Assembly: GCA_004123355.1 (NCBI GenBank)
Contig: SCHM01000004.1
Span: forward strand, 372,001-436,000
DNA length: 64,000 nt
Direction: 5' to 3'
From: Amphirosellinia nigrospora
Lineage: Eukaryota > Ascomycota > Sordariomycetes > Xylariales > Xylariaceae
The translations under genes and the position numbers were made by a program. Positions 24,900 to 35,340 of the stretch are shown here, piece by piece; the first letter of the stretch is position 1; each line of letters opens with the position of its first letter. Under the pieces are notes generated by a model that ran no database searches, was not told where the DNA came from, and saw only the letters and a program-made list of their open reading frames with translations.

Positions 24900-26417
24900 A
24901 TGCCTCCTCGACAATTACCTCGAAAAGCGAAGGGTGCCGTTGTGGAGACTAGCACGACGACTAAAGTTACATCGTCCAAGGCTAACGGGGCTTCGAAAGT
25001 CGAGTCCAAGACTCGAGTCACCAAGCGTAAAGTTGTGGAACCGAGCCCGAGCCCGAAATCGCTTCGGAAGCAGAGGAGGAGGAAGAGGAGGAAGAGGAGA
25101 CCAGACCCGTAAAGAAACGGAAGGCCCCTGTCAAGTCCAAAGCAAAGAGGAAGATTCAGCTAGGCAGCCCAAAGCTGCTGCGCCGAAGAAGCAGAGGGCG
25201 ACCAAAGCGAAGGCTAAGCCCGAAGACACCATGCCCTCGCCGAGCGCACCACCATCGCCTCTCTCAAGAAGGCTATGTACATAGGCGCTCATGTGAGCAG
25301 CGCAGGTGGTGAGTATCTCTTGACACCCCTACCCTTCACGCAGCTACATCCATAACTCGGAATTCATCCAACTCACTATGCAATGGACAGGCGTACAGAA
25401 CTCGATCACAAACACGGTGCACATCGGCGCCAACGCCTTCGCACTATTTCTCAAATCCCAGCGCAAATGGGCAAACCCGCCCATCGCCCCTGAGGCCCGC
25501 GACGCTTTCCGCAACCTCTCCAAGACGCACAAGTTCGAGGTCCACCGGCACTGCCTCCCGCACGGCTCGTACCTCGTGAACCTCGCCCAGGCCGAGAAGG
25601 ACAAGGCGGCACAGGCATACGACGGCTTCCTCGACGATCTGCAGCGGTGCGAGTCCCTGGGGATCGAGCTGTACAACTTCCACCCGGGCAACACGAACGG
25701 CGACGCCCGCGAGGCCGCCATCGGGCGCATCGCCGCGCAGCTGAACAAGGCACACAAGGCGACCAGCACCGTCGTCACCGTGCTCGAGAACATGGCGGGC
25801 CAGGGCAACGTCATCGGCTCGACGTTCGAGGACCTGCGCGACATCATCGCGCTGGTGGACGACAAGACGCGCGTGGGGTGTGCATCGACACGTGCCACGC
25901 CTTCGCGGCAGGCTACGACCTGCGCTCGCCCGAGGCGTTCGCGGCGACCATGTCCAAGTTCGACTCGGTCGTCGGCGCCTCGTACCTGCGCGCGCTGCAT
26001 CTGAACGACAGCAAGGCGCCCTTCGAGTCCCACCGGGACCTGCACGCGAACATCGGGACCGGGTTTCTCGGGCTGCGCGCCTTCCACAACATCGTGAACC
26101 GCGACTCCCTCGCCGGCCTCCCCATGGTCCTCGAGACGCCCATCGACCGCCCCGGCCCCGACGGCAAGTCGGTCGAGGACAAGCAGATCTGGGCCGACGA
26201 GATCAAGCTGCTCGAGAGCCTGATCGGCATGGACGCCTCTTCGGCCGAGTTCGCGGCCCTCGAGGAGAAGCTGCACGCGCGGGGCGCGGGCGAGCGCGCC
26301 AAGATCCAGGACCAGGTTGATCGGAAGAGCGTCAAGGATGCGAAGAAAGCGACTGCGAAGCCGCGTGGCAAGAAGAAGAAGAAGGTTGATGAGGAGTCTG
26401 ATGATGGCTCTGAATAA
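24900..26417 (+). CDS. APN1: AP endonuclease Apn1 (endonuclease IV family)
   Basis: Two exons: 24900-25308 and 25391-26417; the 82-nt intron splits GG in SSAGG|VQNSITNTV. After a basic/acidic linker of about 120 residues (MPPRQLPRKAKG; Lys-rich, then a Glu run), the endonuclease IV TIM barrel begins at AMYIGAHVSSAGG. Metal-site motifs are all readable: EVHRHCLPHGSYL, IELYNFHPGNTNG, VTVLENMAGQGN, VCIDTCHAFAAGYD, LRALHLNDSK, LHANIGTGFLG and PMVLETP. The tail (RGKKKKKVDEESDDGSE) looks like a nuclear signal. The enzyme cuts abasic sites and trims blocked 3' ends in base excision repair, and so would act after OGG1, encoded about 12 kb away. One-base breaks occur in the linker (about 25100-25250, two or more) and near 25875, within GGGG just before VCIDTCH. 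The barrel is otherwise continuous, so the gene is probably functional. It converges on BUB1. Confidence 0.95.
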
Positions 26418-27000
26418 ATCTCGGTCGGGGAGTTTGTCGGTGGGGATGGGTTTGATGTACCTCGAACAAAAAGGTACGATGGCCCGTGTATAAAATGTGT
26501 CGCTTGTAATGTATATTCGCTGTATAGGAAAACAGCCAGCCTGGAACTCAATAAGTAAGTACTTAGATAGCAAGGCGTCCGGGGTAGGGTGAAAAGTAAT
26601 AGTCAGTTCACACGTGGCCTCTTGAATGGCAACGGATATCAGAACGGTAACAAATCTTGCCATGAAAAATGTCATTTTCACGAGGTACCGCGTAAATATA
26701 ACTCGGGCAAGAATAAAATAAGCAGAAAACAAAATGTATAAAACTCCTCCTACGTCGATGGATATCTCTAGAATATGTAAATCTGGTAACCCTCTCGTCT
26801 CCGAACGCCCGGTCAAATGCGTTTTTTTTGCTCATCTCTCGTCGTATTCGTGATGGTAGGTAACCGAGTCCCGCGGTTCGTTAGTCCATATCTTCGTTCC
26901 CGCGCTCGACTCTCAGGTACACGACAACCCGAGACAGGCAGGCCGCCGATCCCATAGCTAATAAACAGAATGTAGGATGGGGTAGCCCCCCCCCCGTCAC

Positions 27001-30000
27001 TCAATGCTTCCTCCCGCTCTTCGCCCAGCTCTCGACCCGTCCGACCAGAGCCCGCAGGCCGATGCCCTTCTCGCAATTCGCCTCGAGCCAGCCCTCCATG
27101 TTCTCCCTCACGCGCCGCAGCCCCCTCGCGAGGGCAGGCGGGCCTCGGCCTCGGCGTCGAGGTGGGAGCCCGGGTTGAGCAGGACGTCGAAGCAGTCGCC
27201 CCAGATGTCCGTCTGCCAGTATCTCTTGAGGGATTCGCGGATCTTGTACCGCCGCCCGGCCCCCGTGCCGAGCCCGCCCTGGTCCGCGCGCACCGTCTCG
27301 ATGTACTTGCCGAACAGCAGGCAGTGCACGATGCCCGCGAGCCCGTGGTAGTCGATGTGCCAGGTCCAGGGCCGGCCCTCGCGGACCTCGGCGCAGTCTT
27401 CCTTGGTCGTCTTCCAGTCCGCGACGAACTGCACGTCCTTCTCGAAGGCGCGCATGTCGATGCCCCGGCCGAAGTCGATCAGGACGACCCCGCGGTTCGA
27501 CCAGCCGCCTGAGCCGTCTGCGAACCATTGATTCGAGAGCGGTTGTGCCTGGGGCTGTGATTGCGAGAGTGAGGTGGGAGTGTCGTCGAGCCGGAGCAAG
27601 CAGTTGTCGACTTTGAGATCGCCGTGCAGGATTTGTTTGAGTGCAATGCCTCGACGGTGCGCAGGAGCTCGATCGTGAAGAACATGGCGAGCGTCTCGTC
27701 CATGATGCTGGATGGCTGCTCGCGGAAGAAATTGACGACGGAGAGTAAGGTGGGGTAGGGATGGAAGGGTAGTAGTAAGAAACACTCGTCCTGATAGAGG
27801 TGTAGTTCGTGCGCTGCTGAGATCGAGACGGTGGCACGGTGGTGCGGTCCCAGACGGTCAGCAGCCAAACGCATCATAAAAAATTCCCAAGCCGTAGGTG
27901 GCTGTTCCATCTTGAGTGCTTCGAGAGAGGCCCGTTGTCTGGTTGCGAAGACGCCCTTGCCCATCTCGACGATGCCATCTTCTTCGTCATTCTCGGGTGA
28001 CGAGTTCTCGACGAGGTAGACCGGCGCGAACGCCCCGGATCCGAGCTCACGTTTCAAAGTGTACTCACACAGTAGCTCTGGAAACTCAAGAACCACGGGG
28101 TTCTGGAGAGGGCCAGTTTTCTCGTTGTTGCTCTTGCCATTCTTTCCCACAATCTTCGCAAATTTCCGAATTTCGCTACCCCGGTCACTCCTCTCATTGC
28201 GATGATCATAGAAGCCTGCGTATGAGCTAAGAGGTGGGTGCATCTTGGCTAAGATCTCGTCTCTGATGTGGCTGTCAACTGGGTTGCATTGGGCATCTTT
28301 GATTATGGGTCCTTTGGGTACGAGAGGTGCGGTGGTTGCTTTAGATTCTGGCTTAAGCTTAGGAAGTAGGGGTAGGGTAAGCTTCACGGGTGAGTAGCTA
28401 TCATCCGAGATCTCTCTTAATGGGCTGCTCAGAGGTTCAAGGCCGTCGTCTTCCTCTTCCTCCTCTTCCTCTTCAGCCGTACTATCTAAAGTATCTTTCT
28501 TAGATGGCGTCTTCATATAGTAGTTTGACTTCGCCGTACCCATGGCTACCGAGGTTTCAGTTCGTTCCGTAATAGTGTGTATAAACGGGAGGCGGTTATT
28601 AGCCATCTCGACCGGGTCCCTAAACGGTCGTGTGGTGGCTCATAATCCTCGGGGGGATCGGAATGAACCTTGTCCTCGGAGGGGAGTCTTCAGGTGTGAG
28701 TGAGAAATCAGCATCACCTCCGTGGCCAGGTTGTTCGACGTCATTAGGATCGATGAGGTCCGACATCTCGCTACGGCCGTCCTCATCCAATCCGTATTCA
28801 GTGTCGCCATCGACTTGTGGTATGTGTTTTCGGGCGGTGAATTCAGACCACTCGCTTACGCTTCTGTCGTCCGCATTGTCATCGTCCCCAGCCTCGCTCG
28901 TGCCGATTTGCCGTGTTGTGATGGTGCTCTCCGCACCACTGGTATAGTCGTCATCTGTCGTATCCTCGTCCTCCACTTTCAACATCCTCCTCTTGTGACT
29001 TGAGGGGAGCATTAAAATTTCGTATATTTCGTCCGTTGCAGCTTTGGTGTGCATTGTCATAGTAGGCTCCGACGATCCACCTCTCTTCTTTTTGATTTTT
29101 GGTTTTGACGGGAATCCAAGTTCGCTTTAACTATAGGGCCAGACAATCAGCAATCAAGGCGTCCAAAAGCGAGATAAACCACGAGTAGGTGCATGAAACA
29201 AGAGTAATGAATAATGCGTACGTACTTATTTGAGTCTCATTAACCTCCATTACTTTCTTCTTCCTCGCCTTGTTCGGTTTGGGGGCTCTTTTATCAATGC
29301 CCCATTCTCGTCAAGTGACACTATATCTCTGTGAATCAACAGTTTCCGCTCGACGGCTATACTACGAGCTTGCACCGGGGGTATATTTTCATCTGCCACC
29401 TCATGCTGGTATTCAACTAAGCTCTCATCATCCCAGCAAGCATCGAGCCAGCCTTGATTGGCTGCCCATAGTTCCTCAAAACTCAACTCAGTACCCGGCT
29501 CCTCGGGAGTGGGATACACGGCTTCGAGGTTAACGTAGATACGCTCTCTTTTACCAGTCTGAGGGTTGACAATCACTTGGTGTTTGGAGGGGCAATGACA
29601 ATGTGAGACTCTGCTATTCTGGCCAGTGACTGAAATACACAATTGCGCAACGGCCAACAATTAGTCCTATTGTCATCAACAATCGGCCATTTGCCGCAAG
29701 GGGACCAAGGTCTGTTTAGCTTACCGGATCCCTGAACACAGGCATCTTCGGCGCGCTGCTCTTCTTCACGCTCGTCTCCAACGTCGCCCCCGCCCAGGGC
29801 TGAGCCTCCACCACGTTCTCCTTCTTCCGATTAGCAAGCGACCCAATCGTATCCCAACCCTTCGAACTTTCCCCGCCGATGACATCGCCGGCTGCGTCGA
29901 ACTCGGATCCGAGAAGATGGCGAGTTTAGATTTGCCTGGTTTGGAAGATTTCCCGCCGACACCCATGTTGGGCCTGGGCGCTTGGGGGTCTACTGGCCCA

Positions 30001-30703
30001 GCCGCTGCGGCGAATGGGTCAACCTTGGCAGCCAATGCTGCTCTGGTGACTGGTAATGCAGGAGAGGATGGCTCGTTTGCCTCGTCTGGCTGTTGGGCGC
30101 GTCGCTTCTCGAATTCGCCGAACCGGCGGATAAGGCGCTGCACGGGGCGCGCGTCCCGCTCGATACCGAGCTTATACACCTCCTCGCCTCCCCAGCGGCC
30201 TTTGCTTTCGAGCCACTCGGCGTACTCCTCGTAAAATAGGGCCAGACTCTCGCCGATGCTGTTACGAGATAAGAAGACGAAGGTCTCTCTGGGCGAGTCG
30301 GAGAAGAAGTGGATGTAGTGCATCCATAGCTTCAGATACCGGGGGTCGTTTCTATATTGTGCCGACCCTATGAATGCCTTGGTAGCGCGCTCGAGGAGCG
30401 TGTCGAGTTGGGACTGAGGCGTGGCCTGGGCCGATGGGTAGGCGTCGAACGTCCACCGCACATATCGATCGAAGACGTCGAGGGGTCGTCAGACTCGGAC
30501 AAGGCGGCGACTTCGGCCTCGTATTCCGCCCTGATGCAGTCGTTGACGGTGTTGGTGTCGGTCGGAGTCGGGGTCGACAGCTTGTGTAGGGGCGACGAGA
30601 AGATTTCGGCGAGCTTCTTGGCTGATCGGCCGCCGGGCAGAGATTGAATGTTTTCTTTTTCCCCTTCGATGACCTCGAAGTCAATTAGATCGTCCCCAGC
30701 CAT
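27001..30703 (-). CDS. BUB1: spindle-checkpoint kinase BUB1 of the MadBub type (KEN boxes plus kinase)
   Basis: Start MAGDDLIDFEVIEG at 30703. In order: KEN box 1 in EGEKENIQSLPGG (30650-30658); the Mad3/BUB1 homology TPR region, with RWTFDAYPSAQATPQSQLD, RYLKLWMHYIHF and ALFYEEYAEWLESKGRW (about 30485-30120); KEN box 2 in NRKKENVVEAQPWAG (29815-29823). An intron spans 29630-29724. A GLEBS-like Bub3-binding stretch, ELSFEELWAANQGWLD, lies at about 29447-29491, then a second intron at 29131-29225. An acidic linker follows, then the kinase: LKRELGSGAFAPVYLVE, LHGDLKVDNCLL (HGD instead of HRD, as in BUB1 kinases) and LIDFGRGID (DFG). The frame ends GLRALVGRVESWAKSGRKH. At kinetochores BUB1 phosphorylates histone H2A and recruits checkpoint proteins; the KEN boxes are the Mad3/BubR1 feature that inhibits APC/C-Cdc20. 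At least six one-base breaks are spread along the gene (for example near 30480, 29905, 29590, 28610 and 27640) while motifs persist on both sides. Confidence 0.92.
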
Positions 30704-31274
30704 GTTGCATATGAATGTTGGAGGTCTGCGCCAGCCGTGTATTGAAGACCTATCTCTGGTGTTTCGTTGTGGAACGGGAGAAGGAGGGACACGACGTGTG
30801 GAGCGGGTCGCATTAATCTACTTAGTAGGCCTTTAATTGTTGACTGTTGTGGTCACATCCCACCACGGTTGCCCCGACACCCTCTTTTTATGCTTTCCAA
30901 TGGGCCTATCACACGCGCACGCAGCTACATAAGCAAGCCAGAGGAAGCGGCAGAATAAACTCTAATACCTAGGTAGGTAGTCACGCACTTATAACCGCCC
31001 TGGCCATGGGATGTTTATCGCCTAGGTGAAAACACCCCGCCATGCCAACAATACCAAAGAGGTAGGTGTAGGTAGGTAGCTTGTAAAAAGAGATACACAG
31101 ACTGTAATCTAGAACCCGAATTGTCTCTACTTAGTATTCACATCAATTTAAACTAAGTCCTCGGTAAGCGTAGTAAGATCCAAAGGCTACCTATGCCATT
31201 GGGAAGCAAGCAGCCGGAGCCAGCTATAGCAATATCCAAAACGAACAGATGAGTTGATATAGTAAATCAACAAA
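30704..31274. other. intergenic, BUB1 promoter and TENA 3' flank
   Basis: The BUB1 promoter side contains TACCTAGGTAGGTAG at 30966-30980 and another GGTAGGTAG run near 31070. No gene recognised. Confidence 0.6.
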
Positions 31275-32075
31275 TCAGACGTCCTCTTCCTCAGCAATAA
31301 TAGGCCAAAAGCCCTCCTCGAGCACAAAAACCTTCTTCACCATTGCCGCAGCCGAGACGAACCTCGCATCCGCATTCTCCTCCCCCGTCATGTTCTCGGC
31401 ATAGGCATCCGCGCACTCCCGTATCTCGTTGACGAAATCCCGGAAGGCCGTCGAGGTCCAGTTCGGGATGAACGCGCCGCGCAGCGCCCCGCCGTCCCGG
31501 TCTTTCTCGAACCCCGTGGCGGCCCGGTCGCCATGCCGGTCCGCGTAGCTCCACGCGGCGAGGTACGCCGATTCCGTAGCCCAGAGGACCACGAGCCCCT
31601 CGAACAGAGTCGGCGCCTCGTCCCGCGGCCGGGCGGCGAAGGAGTCGAAGAGCTCGATGTACCCCTTGGTCGTCGCATTGGGACCGAACCTCTCGTCCCC
31701 GGGCCCCGCAGCAGCTAACCCGAGGTTATACCGCCTCGCCGTGTCCTCGAAGAACTGCAGCTCCCGCGTGATGCCCGCCAGACAGGCCTGCAGCAGCGCG
31801 AGGATCCGCCACGGCAGCGTCGCGCTCGCGCTCGCGCTCGCGCCCTCGTCGTCGATCTCGGCGGGCAGTTCGACGCGCGAGATCAGGCCGCCGATGAAGC
31901 GGACGTAAGCCTGCGCGTACAGCCGGTCTTGCGAGAGCCACTGGCTGAGGGTATCGCGGTCGAGGCGGCCCCGACCGCCCGCGCGAAGGAACGGCGACTG
32001 CGTCGCGCGCTGGTAGAGCTTGGCTATCTCGGCGTCGGCCAACAAGCTTTCTGTCAATATCGCCATTTCTCCCAT
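31275..32075 (-). CDS. TENA/THI-4 family protein (thiaminase-2-like)
   Basis: Intact single-exon protein of 266 residues, a usual length for the fungal family. Recognisable TenA features: SQWLSQDRLYAQAYVRF (the QDxxY active-site helix) at about residues 45-61; LLQACLAGITRELQFFED with a Cys in the expected helix; and LWATESAYLAAWSYAD, whose Glu fits the catalytic acid of TenA enzymes. The family hydrolyses aminopyrimidine breakdown products of thiamine so that they can be reused, and is probably cytosolic. Residues about 78-86 are an Ala/Ser repeat from a GCGCTC-type DNA repeat. The fungal members of this branch are poorly characterised, so the exact substrate is inference. The gene is GC-rich, like APN1, and has no frame break. 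Confidence 0.85.
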   Translation of the reverse strand: MGEMAILTESLLADAEIAKLYQRATQSPFLRAGGRGRLDRDTLSQWLSQDRLYAQAYVRFIGGLISRVELPAEIDDEGASASASATLPWRILALLQACLAGITRELQFFEDTARRYNLGLAAAGPGDERFGPNATTKGYIELFDSFAARPRDEAPTLFEGLVVLWATESAYLAAWSYADRHGDRAATGFEKDRDGGALRGAFIPNWTSTAFRDFVNEIRECADAYAENMTGEENADARFVSAAAMVKKVFVLEEGFWPIIAEEEDV

Positions 32076-32790
32076 CGTGTACTAGGGAGTCGTAATGTCA
32101 CTCAGCTATTGCTGCTACTCAAGGAGGTATTCGTGGTATATGTTCAATCAACCTTACACCAGCAAGGTCAAAGGTTTGTGCCGAATATGATCCTCCCGGA
32201 AAGACAAGGGCGGCTACCTAGCTTGCTTTAATACATGGTCTACGCGTTTGTGTTTCACGAGGGCGGAAGCATTGTCAGCCAATAAAAGTAAAAGTTCCAA
32301 GTCAACCTTGGAACTACCACGCAAATCAATAACCCAAACGATGCAATTTGACGTAATGCAAGGTCATAAGGTTCTAGTTCTACCTACCTACAGTAGATAC
32401 TTGAACACGTCTTCGCAGTCCACGTAGCAATGTCATAACCGGCCCAAACCAGAGCAATTTCAAACCGAATGTTGAGAAAGGCAATGAGAGTAAGCGGCTC
32501 GCCATGCGTAGCAGGTCCCGTGTTAATAAATCGCTATAATGAGCAAGGTATACCGCTTTTTTCTTACAGAACTTCGAGATTGAAGGACGCCTTTCAATCC
32601 CTTCACAATACCTTTGAAGAATGGCCCATAGACCCCTTTGAACCTGGTCTCGTGCCTAGTTATAGTAGAGTACACGCAATTTTCATGCAATTCTCGAGCA
32701 AAGCCCGCCTCGGTTTCCCTACAGCCATTACCGCCATAAGTCAAATCGTCTAACCGACTTGACCTAAATCCCGAGTCGGTCCGTTTCTTT
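32076..32790. other. intergenic between TENA gene and U2AF65
   Basis: Contains the TENA promoter (right of 32075) and the 3' flank of U2AF65. Short open frames at 32469-32753 on both strands look random. Confidence 0.6.
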
Positions 32791-34742
32791 TTACCATGCT
32801 CCGACCTCGAAATTTTCCTTCATAGTATGTTAGAATGTGCTGTCAACAGTGATCTGAAAACTTACCTCTGGGAAATAGGTGGTAACGACGGTCCTGTCGG
32901 CAAACTTCCTTCCTGCCAATGCTTGAAGCGCCTTTTTGGCTGATTCATTGCTATCAAACTTGACGTAAATTTTACCGACACCTGCAGATTGTCGACTGCC
33001 ACCAATCGGCCTCGGTACTTTCATCTGCACAATCTGGCCATATTTGGCACATTCCCCTTCCACGTCCTCGCAAATTTCTATTTGGGTTAGCTGGATCGGC
33101 CTAAAGGAGAATGCTAGGAACTCACCTTCGTAGTCGTCGTTGTCTATTAGCTCTTCTGGTGTCACCATGTTGAGCAGTTGCACTACACGACTTATCTCTG
33201 CGTCACCAGAAGCAGTAGTGCCAGCTAGCATGGACATCGCATTCACACCCATCTCCACACCAGATACTTGAGTGATGCCAATGCTAGCCTTTTGAACCTT
33301 GAGGTTCTTTTCACCAATGACCATGCCATTCAGACCTTGTACTGCAATGTCCGTAATAGAAGGATCGACAAATTCGCAAAACGCGACACCCTAATGGTTG
33401 TTAGATTTGAACACTAGCCCAGTAGAAAGAAAGAAAGAAAGAAAGAAAGAAAGCATCAACTTACGCGAGATTCCTCGGTGCCATTGTCTTTAACAAGGAT
33501 GAACGCCTTTAGCTCACCAAATGCTACCAGAAGCTCAACAACCTGCTCGTCTGCGAGATATGGAGGGATGTTGGAAATGCTGAGCTTGTTGGGAGTGTCG
33601 ACCACCACCTTTGATACTACGCCGGGCTCATAGGGCGTGTCATCTGGCACCGCCGGGACGATGTAATCTTTGGGTCGTCTTATCTGGAGTCCAGCAGAAG
33701 CCGCTCCGTTCATCGCATCATCTGCCTCCATCGTTATACCGTCTAGGGCCAGCGCAACCGTAGCTTCCGAGGCATGTCTAAACTCAAGTAGAGCAAAGGA
33801 GTGGTCCTTTGAGACCTGGCATAGGACACAGGGATCGGTGCTTTCGATTACGTTGAGGCCGTTTAGCTGCAGGTTAAAGAAGCCGGTAACGCTGTCCTCG
33901 GTAGAACCCGGCGGTAGGTTCGAAACCAACAGTCTCTTGCTTTGTCGCGAGTTGCCCGGCTTCAGAGCCGCACTATTGACCGCACCACCCGGGTGATTCA
34001 TAAAAGCCTGGAGTCTGGTGGGGTCCATAGGTTGCTGTCGTGGTGCGCCCGGAAGCGGGAACATGCCCGACAGCTTTGCTTGCTCGGCTGTGACGTTGTC
34101 GTAGCCAGGAGGCTTGATATCCCACTGCGTCATGCGACGCTTCCGCTCAAGGACAGGGATGATATCGGTGAGATCCGGCGTAGGCTCGCGCTTCTTGGGG
34201 GGCGACGCACTTCGGCCACGGCGATTCTGCGCAAAGAGATCCTCGTCGCGGTCCCTACCGCCACGGTCGCCACGGTCACCGCGATCGCCACGATCTCGCC
34301 GCTCGCCACCGCCGCGTCGGTCATCTCCATATGCGTCACGGTCCCGACGAGGTGGTCGGGGAGCCTCATCACGGCGGTGTTCTCTTCGAGCACCCCGGTC
34401 CCCCGATCCCCCGATCACGATCCCATTCCCGCTCTCTACGATCACGGCCGGCGCCTCCATATCGATCTTCACGTTCGCGGTCTCGGTGGCTCCGGCTAGA
34501 AGCATATGCATCCTCGTCGCGGTGAGGGCGTCGAGGTGATCTGCTGCGCCTTCGGTCACGTCGATCACCGCGGTCGCCTCGATCCCGCCTGTCATCACGA
34601 GAGGAGTAATCGCGGGACGCGCCAAGGCGGCCATCTGCCATTGGTCGGTCAGCTCACACAATCGGTATCATAATAATAGACATGGTATGGTTTGGGGGGG
34701 TCGGGTAAACTCACCGCGCGCAGAGTAGCTGTCTGCGTTCAT
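32791..34742 (-). CDS. splicing factor U2AF large subunit (U2AF65/Prp2)
   Basis: Five exons read from splice sites: 34742-34715, 34634-33465, 33390-33126, 33077-32866 and 32817-32791, about 567 residues. It starts MNADSYSAR, then has an Arg/Ser/Asp-rich RS-like domain. KREPTPDLTDIIPVLERKRR followed by MTQWDIKPPGYDNVT is the U2AF35-binding (ULM) area. RRM1 begins RLLVSNLPPGSTEDSV, RRM2 begins KLSISNIPPYLADEQVVELL, and the C-terminal UHM has ICEDVEGECAKYG and GVGKIYVKF. The last tiny exon gives ENFEVGAW, the conserved C-terminus of the family. The protein binds the polypyrimidine tract before the 3' splice site and recruits U2 snRNP (partner SF3B1, also encoded in this window). Introns are 48-80 nt. 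One frame break near 34400, in G/C runs, splits the RS region; everything downstream is open. Confidence 0.95.
33425..33453. repeat. (GAAA)n in U2AF65 intron
   Basis: About seven GAAA units, which read as (TTTC)n on the transcribed sense strand, inside the 74-nt intron 33391-33464 of the U2AF65 gene. Confidence 0.9.
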
Positions 34743-35340
34743 AGCGACCAAGTAGGTGCGGTCGGAATAAAACTTCACGGTGCAGTAACAGTAGATAATA
34801 GATGTACAGGTGTCAGCGCGCTAGTCAGTATAGATATGATGGGGAATGGGGGATGCAGGCGCCGTTCACACGAGCCTTGGAAGGAATGCAAAGCTCCTGG
34901 TAGAGCCGCGTTTAAGATCAACCGCGAGGCTGGAGAAATTAGAAATTTTGGTTGGATGGGAAACTCCTGTCTCCACATGACTGCAGTGCTCTAGCTTACA
35001 TATACTGTACCTATAGGTTCTAACCTGTTTTACCAAGGTCCAAGCATGCAGCGAATTAGGCTTAGCGCACTTGTCGGAGCTAAGCCAGCTACCTAAGTAA
35101 CTATCGGCCATTGTGCATTCATGCATTCTAGTTCGAAACTGTTACAAAGCAGGTTATACTAATATTTTCTATTATTCCGTGTGAATGAATTTCTTTCGAA
35201 GACATAAGTTAAGAAGGTGAGCTGCAGGAAAGATTGGCCTGTTTAAAGTGTGCTTATTACCTACACAGCTTTGTATGCTTTGCATCAAGCTAGCAACCTA
35301 TTGGAAGGCTTGCTTGCCAGGTAGGCAACCTTATGGTCGT
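34743..35340. other. intergenic, U2AF65 promoter and GCK kinase 3' flank
   Basis: Short frames at 34692-35126 overlap on both strands and have no domain. Nothing else recognised. Confidence 0.6.

Noticed and set aside
25443-26551. Long minus-strand frames opposite APN1
   Set aside because: These are GC-rich shadows of the APN1 coding strand, which alone shows the endonuclease IV motifs.
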